DNA of 7,999 bases from Brachyspira catarrhinii (GCF_005518285.1 NZ_SJDU01000073.1:1-7999); one strand, 5' to 3'. Positions 1 through 7,051 are shown, counted from the first letter of the stretch. Numbers and translations are program-made. The notes: generated by a model not told the origin, from the sequence alone.

Positions 1-787
1 CAACATATTGCATAGAAACTTCAATATCCGTTTTATCTTCCGTCTTATGCAAATAAATAGGTTTATCATGCAATAATTTTTTATTTTCGTTTAAATGGGC
101 GATAAACATTTCGATTCCGCCTTCGTAATGAAATTCGTTACTTACGGTTTTTGATTCTCTTTTGTCAATAAGCGTTATTCTTATTCCTCTGTTTAGAAAA
201 GCAAGCTCTCTTAATCTGTTTGCAAGTATTTTATAATCGTATTCAGTAGTTTCAAAAATTTCATCGTCCGCTTTAAATGTAACTTTAGTTCCGTTTTTTA
301 CGCTTTTTCCCACTTCTTTAACTGGAGCTTCGGGAACTCCTTTATGATATACTTGTTTATATAGCTTTCCGTCTTTGCTTACTTCGGCTATTAATTCAGT
401 GCTTAAAGCGTTGACTACGGAAACTCCTACGCCATGCAAACCGCCCGACACTTTATAAGTTTCGTTATCGAATTTACCGCCAGCATGCAATTTTGTCATA
501 ACAACTTCCAAAGCCGACACTTTCAATTTTGGATGCATATCTACAGGAATTCCTCTTCCATCGTCTTGCACTTCGATTATATTGTCTTTTTTTATCGTGA
601 CTATTATATTTTTACAGAACCCAGCCATAGCTTCGTCAATACTGTTATCAACGACTTCGTAAACCAAATGATGCAAACCCGCCGAACCCGTAGAACCTAT
701 ATACATACCAGGACGAGTGCGGACAGGCTCTAATCCTTCCAATACTTGAATATTTTTTGAACTATATGTTTTTTCAGCAGCAGCCAT
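1..787 (-). CDS. gyrB: DNA gyrase subunit B, N-terminal part (gene runs off the left edge)
   Basis: This is the B subunit of DNA gyrase, the cytoplasmic type II topoisomerase that uses ATP to introduce negative supercoils. 262 codons are visible: the whole GHKL ATPase domain (about residues 1-220) and the start of the transducer domain; the TOPRIM and C-terminal parts lie outside. Visible motifs are RPGMYIG (25-31), EVVDNSIDEA (44-53, with catalytic Glu44 and Mg-binding Asn48), DDGRGIP (75-81, Asp75 contacting adenine), HAGGKF (101-106) and the ATP lid GGLHGVGVSVVNALS (115-129). These track E. coli GyrB closely, and the gap-free lid favours GyrB over ParE. The ATG at 785-787 is preceded by GAGGA at a 6-nt spacing. 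Residue 138 is Lys where E. coli has Arg136, the main coumarin contact. The gene is divergent from the defence locus to its right. Confidence 0.97.
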   Translation of the reverse strand, partial: MAAAEKTYSSKNIQVLEGLEPVRTRPGMYIGSTGSAGLHHLVYEVVDNSIDEAMAGFCKNIIVTIKKDNIIEVQDDGRGIPVDMHPKLKVSALEVVMTKLHAGGKFDNETYKVSGGLHGVGVSVVNALSTELIAEVSKDGKLYKQVYHKGVPEAPVKEVGKSVKNGTKVTFKADDEIFETTEYDYKILANRLRELAFLNRGIRITLIDKRESKTVSNEFHYEGGIEMFIAHLNENKKLLHDKPIYLHKTEDKTDIEVSMQYV

Positions 788-826
788 TTTTTATCCTCGT
801 TTAATATTTTTTATTTAATAAAAATT

Positions 827-860
827 TAAATTTTAATCAATGAATTTAAATTAAAATTTA
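827..860 (-). repeat. 11-bp perfect inverted repeat in the gyrB leader
   Basis: The arm TAAATTTTAAT (827-837) is exactly complementary to ATTAAAATTTA (850-860), with a 12-nt loop. Measured from the predicted gyrB start site near 862, the hairpin would form the extreme 5' end of the mRNA. All pairs are A-U, so it is weak. It could be a 5' stabilising stem-loop, a protein-binding palindrome, or chance in AT-rich DNA. Confidence 0.4.
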
Positions 861-868
861 TTTGAAAT

Positions 869-897
869 ATTATATATTGATTTTAAGAATATTTCAA
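869..897 (-). promoter_or_regulatory. Predicted sigma70-type promoter of gyrB
   Basis: On the minus strand a -35 box TTGAAA (892-897) and a perfect -10 box TATAAT (869-874) are separated by 17 nt. Transcription would start near 862, giving a leader of about 75 nt before the gyrB ATG. AT-rich DNA produces chance -10 boxes easily; the correct spacing to a good -35 is what supports this call. Confidence 0.6.
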
Positions 898-1034
898 ATA
901 TTAATTGATTGTTTTGCAATGACAGATTAAATGAAAATAAGAGAAATAAATTTGAATTATTATACTATATTTTTTAATATTTTTGAATTTATATTATAAA
1001 GTAAGTTTATTATATATAATATATATAATATTTC

Positions 1035-1063
1035 TTGATATATTATGTAAAATATAATATAAT
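1035..1063 (+). promoter_or_regulatory. Predicted sigma70-type promoter of the ATPase-TOPRIM gene
   Basis: A -35 box TTGATA (1035-1040), a 17-nt spacer and a consensus -10 box TATAAT (1058-1063) lie 29 bp before the ATG at 1093. Transcription would start near 1070. The ATG follows an AGGTG ribosome-binding site (1083-1087) at a 5-nt spacing. Promoter and translation start are therefore both well formed, although the coding frame is broken downstream. Confidence 0.6.
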
Positions 1064-1092
1064 ACTTTTTTAGAAAATAAATAGGTGTAATT

Positions 1093-2660
1093 ATGAAAAT
1101 AGAAAGAATAGAAATTAAAAACTTTAAAAGATTTACCCACCTTGTTATAGAAGAATTAGGTGAAAATTTAAAATTAGTATTAGTGGTTGGAAGTAATGGA
1201 TGTGGTAAATCATCATTATTTGAAGCTTTTAATTATTGGCACTTAAAATCGACATTTAATCTTAATATCGAAAGAGATTATTATAATAAATTTAAAGATA
1301 ATGTAGATTGTGATATAAAATTCTATGGAGATAAAAAGAATGAAAATATTTTTTATTTTAGAACAGCATATAGAAATCAAGCAGAATTTAAATTAACAAC
1401 TTTTAATGAAATAAAAAATATAAATACTAAAATAAACAAAAAAATGATAAACAATGATCAGAAGTATCTAACAATTATAATATATTAATAGGAAATACAA
1501 TAAATGAATTATTTTTTGAAAAAAATAACGATAAAAAAGTATCAGAGTTGAGAAACGACTTAATAGGTAAAATTCAACAATCTATGCATAATGTATTTGA
1601 GGATTTAATGTTGAATAACCTTGGTAATCCATTTAAAGAAGGGACTTTTTATTTTAAAAAAGGTATTATAGACAAATTTAATTATAAAAACCTTTCAGCT
1701 GGAGAAAAATCAGCATTTGATTTAATTTTAGATTTGGTATTAAAAATAGATTATTATAATGATGGTATATTTTTTATTGATGAGCCTGAAATACATATGC
1801 ATACAAGTCTACAAAGCAAATTAATTAAAGAATTATATAATATAATACCTGATAATTCTCAATTATGGATAACAACACATTCTATTGGTATAATGAGAAT
1901 GGCTGAAAGAATATTAAAAGAAAATCCTAATGGCGTAGCTATATTAGATTTTGATAGTCATGATTTTGATAATTATGTTATTATTAAACCTACTAAATTA
2001 AGTAAAACTGTATGGGAAAAATTTTTATCTTTAGCCCTTGATGATTTATCTGAATTAATAATCCCAGAGTATATAATATTGTCTGAGGGGAGCTTTTCTG
2101 GCAATAAAAGATATAATTATGATGCAACCATATATAATAAAATATTTAATGATAAATACCCTAATATTTTATTTATATCAGGAGGTTCTTCAGAAGATAT
2201 AAGAAAAGAAGATTATATACCTGAAAAAATAATAAAAAATTTTTCAAAAAGTATTAATGTGAAAAAATTGCTTGATAGAGATGATATGACAGATGAAGAA
2301 GTTAAAGTTAATGAAGAGAAAAACATAATAGTATTATCAAAAAGGCATATAGAGTCCTATTTGTTAGATGATGAAATTATTAAAAAATTTATAGATAATA
2401 ATAAGCCAGAAAAATATACCGAAATACAATCTTTAATAAAAAATGCTATTACAAATAGTATTGATAGAGGTAATCCAAAAGATGATATAAAAAGTGTTAG
2501 AGGCGAAATATATAATATATTAAGAAAGGAATTGTGTCTAACACAATGTGGTAATACAGCAGATGCATTTATAATAAATAATTTAGTTCCATTGATTACT
2601 CCAGATACAGAAATATATAAAGTATTAGAAGTAGATATAATTAAAAAAATTATACCATAA
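1093..2660 (+). pseudogene. ABC/AAA_21-like ATPase fused to an OLD/DUF4435-like TOPRIM domain, frameshifted near 1458
   Basis: This appears to be an anti-phage ATPase-nuclease broken by a single frameshift. The first frame (1093-1488) carries an N-terminal IKNFKRF strand and Walker A GSNGCGKS (residues 33-40). The second frame, open from 1458 to 2660, carries the ABC signature LSAGEKSA (about 201-208 of the rejoined protein), Walker B GIFFIDEPEIH (about 225-235) and the TTHS switch histidine (about 263). A TOPRIM-like half follows: ILSEG with Glu332, GGSS (364-367), LLDRDD (395-398) and IESYLL (420-425). One extra base, for example T in GATCAGAAG near 1458, would restore about 522 residues. 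The second frame has no ATG until 1584 and no ribosome-binding site, so a genuine second cistron is unlikely. The domain order matches class 2 OLD-like proteins and fused PARIS (AriA-AriB, AAA_15-DUF4435) proteins; I cannot choose between them without a search. The ATPase-TOPRIM reading is firm; the inactivation could be a sequencing error. Confidence 0.8.
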
Positions 2661-2793
2661 AGATAAATTTTAATATTTAATTATAAACTAAACTAATGCT
2701 ATGAAATGCCATCCTTTTTGTTAATTTGCAAAACATTAATATTTTGATATAATAAATTTATATATTTTGAATTTTTAATTATAAAGAGTAAAT
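2661..2793. other. Intergenic spacer between the two defence genes
   Basis: These 133 AT-rich bases contain no convincing terminator for the upstream gene but do hold a promoter for the R-M gene. No CpG is present, so this spacer goes compositionally with the ATPase gene; CpGs reappear almost immediately inside the R-M gene. Confidence 0.6.
2726..2753 (+). promoter_or_regulatory. Predicted promoter of the restriction-modification gene
   Basis: TTGCAA (2726-2731), a 16-nt spacer and a consensus TATAAT (2748-2753) would start transcription near 2760, about 34 nt before the ATG at 2794. The ribosome-binding site is weak (AAAGAG at 2783-2788, 5-nt spacing). The R-M gene can therefore be expressed independently of the broken gene upstream. 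I see no controller (C-protein) operator. Confidence 0.5.
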
Positions 2794-5274
2794 ATGGCTA
2801 AAAAAGAAGTTAAAACGGATTATTGGGTATATTCGCTATTACAAAGCGCAAATATTGAAGCGACTCCTCAAGGTTCGGATATTAAAGAAGTGAACGAAGC
2901 CTTGAAAAGCGCAAGCAAAAAAGGAACGGGAAATATAGGGTTTCCAGAATTTATAGCTATAGTTAAAGATTTTTTAATCGTAATAGAGGATAAATCCGAT
3001 TTAAGCAAACATTGTAAATTGGATTCTAATTCTTGCATAGATTTGGATAATACAAAAAGCGTCACGGATTTTGCGGTAAACGGAGCTATTCATTACGCAA
3101 AACATTTGGCTCAAAATACAAGTTTCAAAAAAATTATAGCGATTGGCGTTAGCGGAGACGAAAGGCATCATAAAATCAGCCCTTATTTTATTAATGAAAG
3201 AGGAATACTCGATAAAAAATTAAACGATTTGGAAACATTTACTCTTTTAAACGAAAGTAATATAGAAAGTTATTATTTGCAAGAGATTTTAGGAATTAAA
3301 CCTAAAGAAGAAACCACAGACGAAGAAGTTAAACAAGACGCCGAAAGTTTGCATGAATATTTGCGAAATTACGTAGCTATAAAAGACGCCGACAAACCTT
3401 TAATAGTTTCTGGAATACTTTTAGCTTTGGACGAAATGAAAGAAAATAATTTAAATCTTGAATATTTAAATAACGATAAAGATATACCCGATGGACAAAA
3501 ATTATACGAGCTTATAGAAAAAAATCTAAAAAGAGCCAGATTAAGCCCCGAAACAAAAAGAGACAAAGTTTTATCTCAATTTTCGGTTATTAAAGACACA
3601 AAAAAGATTAACGAATTATGCGAAATCTTAAATAAAGACGGAACAAAAATTAATTCTACTCCGTTAAGATACTACTCTGAATTTGTAAAAAAGAGGATAT
3701 ACGACAATATACAAAATATAAAAAACTCCGAAGATTATTTGGGAAGATTTTATTCGGAATTTATGCGTTTTAGCGGAGGAGACGCGCAAAGTTTGGGAAT
3801 AGTTCTTACTCCAAGACATATAACCGATTTATTTTGCGAATTAGCGGACTTAAAACCAGACGATATTATTTTAGACCCTTGTTGTGGAACGGGAGGATTT
3901 TTAGTTTCGGCAATGAACGATATGATTTCAAAAACCGAAGACATAAAACAAAAAAATAATATTAGACAAAATCAATTATTCGGATTTGAATTGCAACCGT
4001 TTATGTTCGCAGTCGCCACTACAAATATGGTATTGCGAGGAGACGGCAAAAGCAATCTTAATAACGAAGATTTTTTAAAACAAAATCCTAAACAATTACA
4101 AACCGATTGCCAAGCCACAGTAGGTTTTATGAATCCTCCATATTCTCAAGGAAAAGTCGATAAAAATCTGACGGAAATATCTTTTACGGAACATTTATGC
4201 GATTCGATATTAAAAGGCGGAAAAGTCGTGGTTATTATACCTCAAAGCGCCGTTACGGGAAAAACTAAAGAGGAAAAAGCGACTAAAGAAAACATATTGA
4301 AAAAGCATACTTTAGAAGGCGTTATAACCTTAAACAAAAACACTTTTTATAGAGTGGGAACAAATCCTTGCATAGCGATTTTTACGGCAGGAATTCCTCA
4401 TGATTATAAGAATAAAATTTGTAAATTTATAAATTTTGAAAATGACGGTTGGGAAGTTCAAAAACATAGAGGATTAATCGAAAATAAAATTAAGTCTAAA
4501 GATAGAAAAGAGCATTTATTAAAAGTATGGAACGATGAAATTGAAGCGGAAACCAAATTTTGCGTAAAAACTACAATAGAACCCGAAGACGAATGGCTGC
4601 ATAGTTTTTATTATTTCAATGACGAGATGCCAAAACATGAAGATTTTGAAAAAACTATTGCCGATTATCTAACATTTGAATTTAATATGATAACTCATGG
4701 CAGAGGTTATCTTTTGGGCTTAAAGGAGAAAAGTATAAAGACAATGAATAAAACTTTAAAATTAAATTCTGTAGATTGGAAAGAATTTAAAATCAATGAT
4801 TTATTTGACAGAATAGAAAAAGGCAAATGTAAAAATACAAACGAAGAAACTAAACAAAGTATAAATGGCGTTTCTTTTTTATCCGCCACATTAAATAATA
4901 ACGGAGTAAGCGGTTTTGTAGAGCCAAATTCTTTATTACAAAAAGGAAATTGCATAATGTTTGTAAATCAAGGAGATGGAGGAGCGGGTTATTCCGTTTA
5001 TAAAAAAGAAGATTTTATATCCACGACAAGCAACTCTTTTGGTTATGCAAAATGGATAAATAAATATACGGGTTTATTTGTAGCTTCTATTTTATGCCGT
5101 TTTAAAGAAAAATACACATTCGGTTATGGACGAACTGAAAACAGATTAAGAAAAGATAAAGTCTTTCTTCCGATAGATTCCAAAGGGCAACCGCATTGGG
5201 AATTCATGGAAAATTTTATGCGGGAAGTCGAATATAAAAAACTTAATCTTTATTTGGATTATATTAAAAAATAA
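2794..5274 (+). CDS. Single-chain type IIG-like restriction-modification enzyme (nuclease, N6-adenine methyltransferase, target-recognition domain)
   Basis: The 826-residue protein looks like a self-contained restriction and modification enzyme. Residues 1-160 hold a PD-(D/E)xK-like nuclease: GFPEF (49-53, Glu52 as the first acidic residue) and IVIEDKSD (62-69, ExK at 65-67), then TDFAVNGAIHYAKHL (91-105) and a VSG strand, as in the N-terminus of type IIG enzymes. The middle is an N6-adenine methyltransferase of the HsdM type: FYSEF (from 319), TPRHITDLF (339-347), the S-adenosylmethionine site DPCCGTGGF (361-369) and the catalytic NPPY (447-450). From about residue 651, DWKEFKINDLFDRIEKGK begins one HsdS/BcgIB-like target-recognition domain of about 175 residues. 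Everything is in one open frame with all motifs intact, so it is probably active. No separate hsdR or hsdS lies nearby, which supports IIG over type I. The target sequence cannot be read from the protein. Codon use and CpG content resemble the flanking housekeeping genes. Confidence 0.88.
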   Translation: MAKKEVKTDYWVYSLLQSANIEATPQGSDIKEVNEALKSASKKGTGNIGFPEFIAIVKDFLIVIEDKSDLSKHCKLDSNSCIDLDNTKSVTDFAVNGAIHYAKHLAQNTSFKKIIAIGVSGDERHHKISPYFINERGILDKKLNDLETFTLLNESNIESYYLQEILGIKPKEETTDEEVKQDAESLHEYLRNYVAIKDADKPLIVSGILLALDEMKENNLNLEYLNNDKDIPDGQKLYELIEKNLKRARLSPETKRDKVLSQFSVIKDTKKINELCEILNKDGTKINSTPLRYYSEFVKKRIYDNIQNIKNSEDYLGRFYSEFMRFSGGDAQSLGIVLTPRHITDLFCELADLKPDDIILDPCCGTGGFLVSAMNDMISKTEDIKQKNNIRQNQLFGFELQPFMFAVATTNMVLRGDGKSNLNNEDFLKQNPKQLQTDCQATVGFMNPPYSQGKVDKNLTEISFTEHLCDSILKGGKVVVIIPQSAVTGKTKEEKATKENILKKHTLEGVITLNKNTFYRVGTNPCIAIFTAGIPHDYKNKICKFINFENDGWEVQKHRGLIENKIKSKDRKEHLLKVWNDEIEAETKFCVKTTIEPEDEWLHSFYYFNDEMPKHEDFEKTIADYLTFEFNMITHGRGYLLGLKEKSIKTMNKTLKLNSVDWKEFKINDLFDRIEKGKCKNTNEETKQSINGVSFLSATLNNNGVSGFVEPNSLLQKGNCIMFVNQGDGGAGYSVYKKEDFISTTSNSFGYAKWINKYTGLFVASILCRFKEKYTFGYGRTENRLRKDKVFLPIDSKGQPHWEFMENFMREVEYKKLNLYLDYIKK

Positions 5275-5282
5275 AATATCCT

Positions 5283-5299
5283 ATAATTAGTGCAATTAT
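5283..5299. terminator. Possible weak terminator between convergent genes
   Basis: ATAATT (5283-5288) pairs with AATTAT (5294-5299) around a 5-nt loop, and a T-rich run follows on the plus strand. It lies in the 25-bp gap between the convergent stop codons of the R-M and cyclodeaminase genes and could end R-M transcription. The stem is short and all A-T, so support is slight. Confidence 0.3.
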
Positions 5300-5947
5300 T
5301 TATTTTATTCTAAAAATATCCAATTTATTTTCAATCTCTCTAAACTTGCTTTCAATTTTTTCAATATAAATCGAGCTATTTTTTTTAATATCTTCCAAAA
5401 AAATTTTATCTTCTATTAAAGTCGTATTTATATTGATATTTAAAATCGAACCTTTTGAAGCAGCATAAATTAAAATATAAGCGGAGGCGATGTCGGTTAT
5501 GACTCCAGAGTTTCCGTATTTAAGAATAATGTCAAACAAAGGAATTAATTGATAAGAATATTTTAGTATATTGAAAGGAGTTTCTGTAGATTTTACAGAC
5601 GCTTTTGAAATTTCATTTTTTCTAATTAATTTTTCTTCTTCCGTATTTTTTGGCAATTTTATAGCATCCATAAATATATTGAAAGATTCTGCGTCTTTGT
5701 CTATAGTTTCGATTAATTTAATTTTTATTTCTTTGATTTTTTCTATTGCGTTATTGAAATCGTTTTTTTCTTCTTCGGTTAATTCTTTGAATTTATTTTT
5801 ATTAATCGTCAAATGCCCAACCATTCCCGCAAGCGCGCATGCTAAACTTCCAACCGCTCCCATTACGCTTCCGCCTCCTGGAGCTGGAGAAGGGGAGTCG
5901 ACTTTATTAATATAATCTTCAAGTTTCATATCAATTAATTTTTCCAT
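5300..5947 (-). CDS. Cyclodeaminase/cyclohydrolase family protein (FTCD_C; folate one-carbon metabolism)
   Basis: A free-standing 215-residue member of the FTCD C-terminal-domain family. Relatives are formimidoyl-THF cyclodeaminase and the clostridial methenyl-THF cyclohydrolase FchA, cytoplasmic enzymes that interconvert 5-formimino-, 5,10-methenyl- and 10-formyl-tetrahydrofolate. The family hallmark SPSPAPGGGSVMGAVGSL (18-35) is intact, followed by the helix containing DKDAESFNIFMDAIKLPK (83-100) and, near the end, GNSGVITDIASA (145-156). The length is usual for single-domain members; the N-terminal formiminotransferase domain of the mammalian enzyme is absent and no hut gene is nearby, so cyclodeaminase and cyclohydrolase activity cannot be separated. 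The start at 5947 has a modest AGAGAA site (5957-5962). Met7 (5927-5929) is an alternative start that matches how many relatives begin (MKLEDY). The gene is convergent with the R-M gene. Confidence 0.88.
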   Translation of the reverse strand: MEKLIDMKLEDYINKVDSPSPAPGGGSVMGAVGSLACALAGMVGHLTINKNKFKELTEEEKNDFNNAIEKIKEIKIKLIETIDKDAESFNIFMDAIKLPKNTEEEKLIRKNEISKASVKSTETPFNILKYSYQLIPLFDIILKYGNSGVITDIASAYILIYAASKGSILNININTTLIEDKIFLEDIKKNSSIYIEKIESKFREIENKLDIFRIK

Positions 5948-5989
5948 AATTTTTTATTCTCTTTAATTTAGATTTTAAATTTTTAATTT

Positions 5990-6017
5990 ATTCTATATTA
6001 AAATAATAAAATTTCAA
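5990..6017 (-). promoter_or_regulatory. Predicted promoter of the cyclodeaminase-family gene
   Basis: On the minus strand, TTGAAA (6012-6017), a 16-nt spacer and TAGAAT (5990-5995) lie about 40 bp before the start codon. The layout is the same as the predicted gyrB and substrate-binding-protein promoters in this window. Confidence 0.45.
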
Positions 6018-6084
6018 AACAAGGATTATAAATTATGTAAACTTTATTTATAACTAGATAAAAATAACTAATAATTATTAAAAG

Positions 6085-6123
6085 TTAAAAGAGGTCACAA
6101 TTTATATTTGCAGCCTCTTTTAA
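6085..6123 (-). terminator. Hairpin terminator after the substrate-binding protein gene
   Basis: The 10-bp perfect arms TTAAAAGAGG (6085-6094) and CCTCTTTTAA (6114-6123) flank a 19-nt loop that contains a further CAA/TTG pairing (6098-6100 with 6108-6110). The hairpin lies 50 bases past the stop codon of the leftward gene and is followed in that direction by a T-rich stretch. It is the only GC-containing stem in this spacer and separates the transport gene from the cyclodeaminase gene. Confidence 0.65.
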
Positions 6124-6172
6124 TTTCGATTGTTTCAAATTTATAAATAAATCTTGCGATGACCAATATACT

Positions 6173-6994
6173 TTATTTCAAAACTATATCTTTTGCGAAC
6201 CATTTTTGAGATATTTCTGAGGCTTTTCCGTCCGCTTTCATTTCGTCCAATATTCTATCTACTTCGGACAAAAGTTGAGAGTCGGTTTTTCTAAATCCGA
6301 TTCCGTAAAATTCTTCGGTTAAAGGACTATTTTCAACGACTACAAAATCGACTTTTTCTTCCGATATATAATATTGAGCGGCTACTTCGTCAATTATAAC
6401 GGCGTCTATTCTTTTAGCCATTAAATCCAAAAAAGCGTTTACATTTACATCGTATTTTCTAATTTCTTTTGCCTTTTTGCTTATAGGGTCCGACTGTAAA
6501 GCCTCGTCATTACTGCCTACTTGAACTCCCAAAACTTTTCCCGCCAAATCTTCTTTTGAATTAATATCGTTTCTGTCTTTAGGTTTGACTATTATTAATC
6601 TGTTGTTAAGATAAGGTTTTGAAAAATTAATTTGCTCTTTTCTCGATTCGTTGATTGTCACTCCGTTCCAAAGGACATCGATATCGCCTTTATTCAAACT
6701 TAAAATCGAGCTTGACCAATCAATCGGTTTAATTTCGAGTTCGACTCCCATTCGAGATGCGACTTCTTTTGCCAAATCGATGTCGAAACCTACGATTTCT
6801 CCCGAACCGTCTCTAAATCCCATTGGAGCGAAAGTGTCGTCCAAACCCAAAACGAGTTTTCCCGCGTCTTTGATTTTCTGAAGCGAATTATCTTCTCCAG
6901 AGCTTTTTTCCGAGCAACCAACCGAAATTAAAATAATCGTTGCCATAACTGTAAATAAAATGATTTTTAAAATTGTTTTTAATATGGATTTCAT
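6173..6994 (-). CDS. Amino-acid ABC transporter substrate-binding lipoprotein (SBP family 3)
   Basis: A 273-residue extracytoplasmic solute-binding protein that would capture an amino acid and deliver it to an ABC permease. The N-terminus is a lipoprotein signal: positively charged start, hydrophobic helix (about 8-25) and ISVGC with Cys27 as the lipidation site. Ser at -3 is a relaxed lipobox of the kind spirochaetes tolerate. The mature part is a full SBP_bac_3 domain (about 41-270): LDDTFAPMGF (51-60), GFDIDLAKEVA (69-79), GDIDVLWNGVTINESR (103-118, Arg118 being the usual contact for the ligand carboxylate), INFSKPYL (122-129), GVQVGS (156-161) and RIDAVIIDE (195-203, Asp202 usual contact for the amino group). 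These fit a polar amino acid or cystine-type ligand, but specificity cannot be assigned. No permease or ATPase gene adjoins it; a terminator closes it and a promoter precedes it, so it appears monocistronic. The start has an AAAGGA site (7003-7008) at an 8-nt spacing. Confidence 0.93.
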   Translation of the reverse strand: MKSILKTILKIILFTVMATIILISVGCSEKSSGEDNSLQKIKDAGKLVLGLDDTFAPMGFRDGSGEIVGFDIDLAKEVASRMGVELEIKPIDWSSSILSLNKGDIDVLWNGVTINESRKEQINFSKPYLNNRLIIVKPKDRNDINSKEDLAGKVLGVQVGSNDEALQSDPISKKAKEIRKYDVNVNAFLDLMAKRIDAVIIDEVAAQYYISEEKVDFVVVENSPLTEEFYGIGFRKTDSQLLSEVDRILDEMKADGKASEISQKWFAKDIVLK

Positions 6995-7051
6995 TTTTAC
7001 CGTCCTTTAAAAAATTTTTTTATTAAATTTAATAAATTTTAATTACTATAT

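Larger units (their letters stand above)
788..1092. other. Divergent AT-rich intergenic region between gyrB and the ATPase gene
   Basis: There is no credible gene in these 305 bases. The region holds one recognisable promoter for each divergent gene, the gyrB leader hairpin (827-860), and a run of alternating TA steps near 1010-1030 that could be easily melted or intrinsically bent DNA next to the rightward promoter. After the gyrB ribosome-binding site at 794-798 it is nearly free of CpG, like the gene to its right and unlike gyrB. That suggests the junction of acquired DNA lies close to the gyrB leader. I see no terminal repeats or attachment-site duplication. Confidence 0.7.

Noticed and set aside
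434..733. A plus-strand 99-residue ORF
   Set aside because: It lies wholly inside gyrB on the opposite strand, and its translation has no recognisable motif. The same applies to the other short antisense ORFs inside the R-M, cyclodeaminase and SBP genes.
1..787. Topoisomerase IV ParE instead of GyrB
   Set aside because: The N-terminal domain aligns with GyrB without gaps through the ATP lid and HAGGKF region. The discriminating C-terminal part is off the window, so this rests on overall similarity.
1010..1030. Alternating TA repeats as a replication origin or CRISPR leader
   Set aside because: There are no DnaA boxes or repeat-spacer units; the run is short and fits AT-rich promoter DNA.
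1438..1444. A7 run as a programmed slippage site rescuing the ATPase gene
   Set aside because: A shift of either sign at this run meets a stop almost at once (TGA at 1455 in one frame and at 1445 in the other), so it cannot join the two halves.
1548..2660. A separate downstream gene starting at TTG 1548
   Set aside because: The frame is already open from 1458 with sequence that continues the ATPase. There is no usable ribosome-binding site, and the piece would lack Walker A while keeping signature and Walker B motifs, as expected of a broken gene.
2794..5274. A plain type I HsdM with HsdS fused
   Set aside because: The N-terminal 160 residues add an ExK nuclease-like module that HsdM lacks, and no hsdR is present nearby; type IIG explains all three parts.
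6120..6172. A possible small RNA between the terminator hairpin and the SBP stop codon
   Set aside because: No promoter or additional stable structure is evident; it reads as ordinary 3' untranslated sequence.
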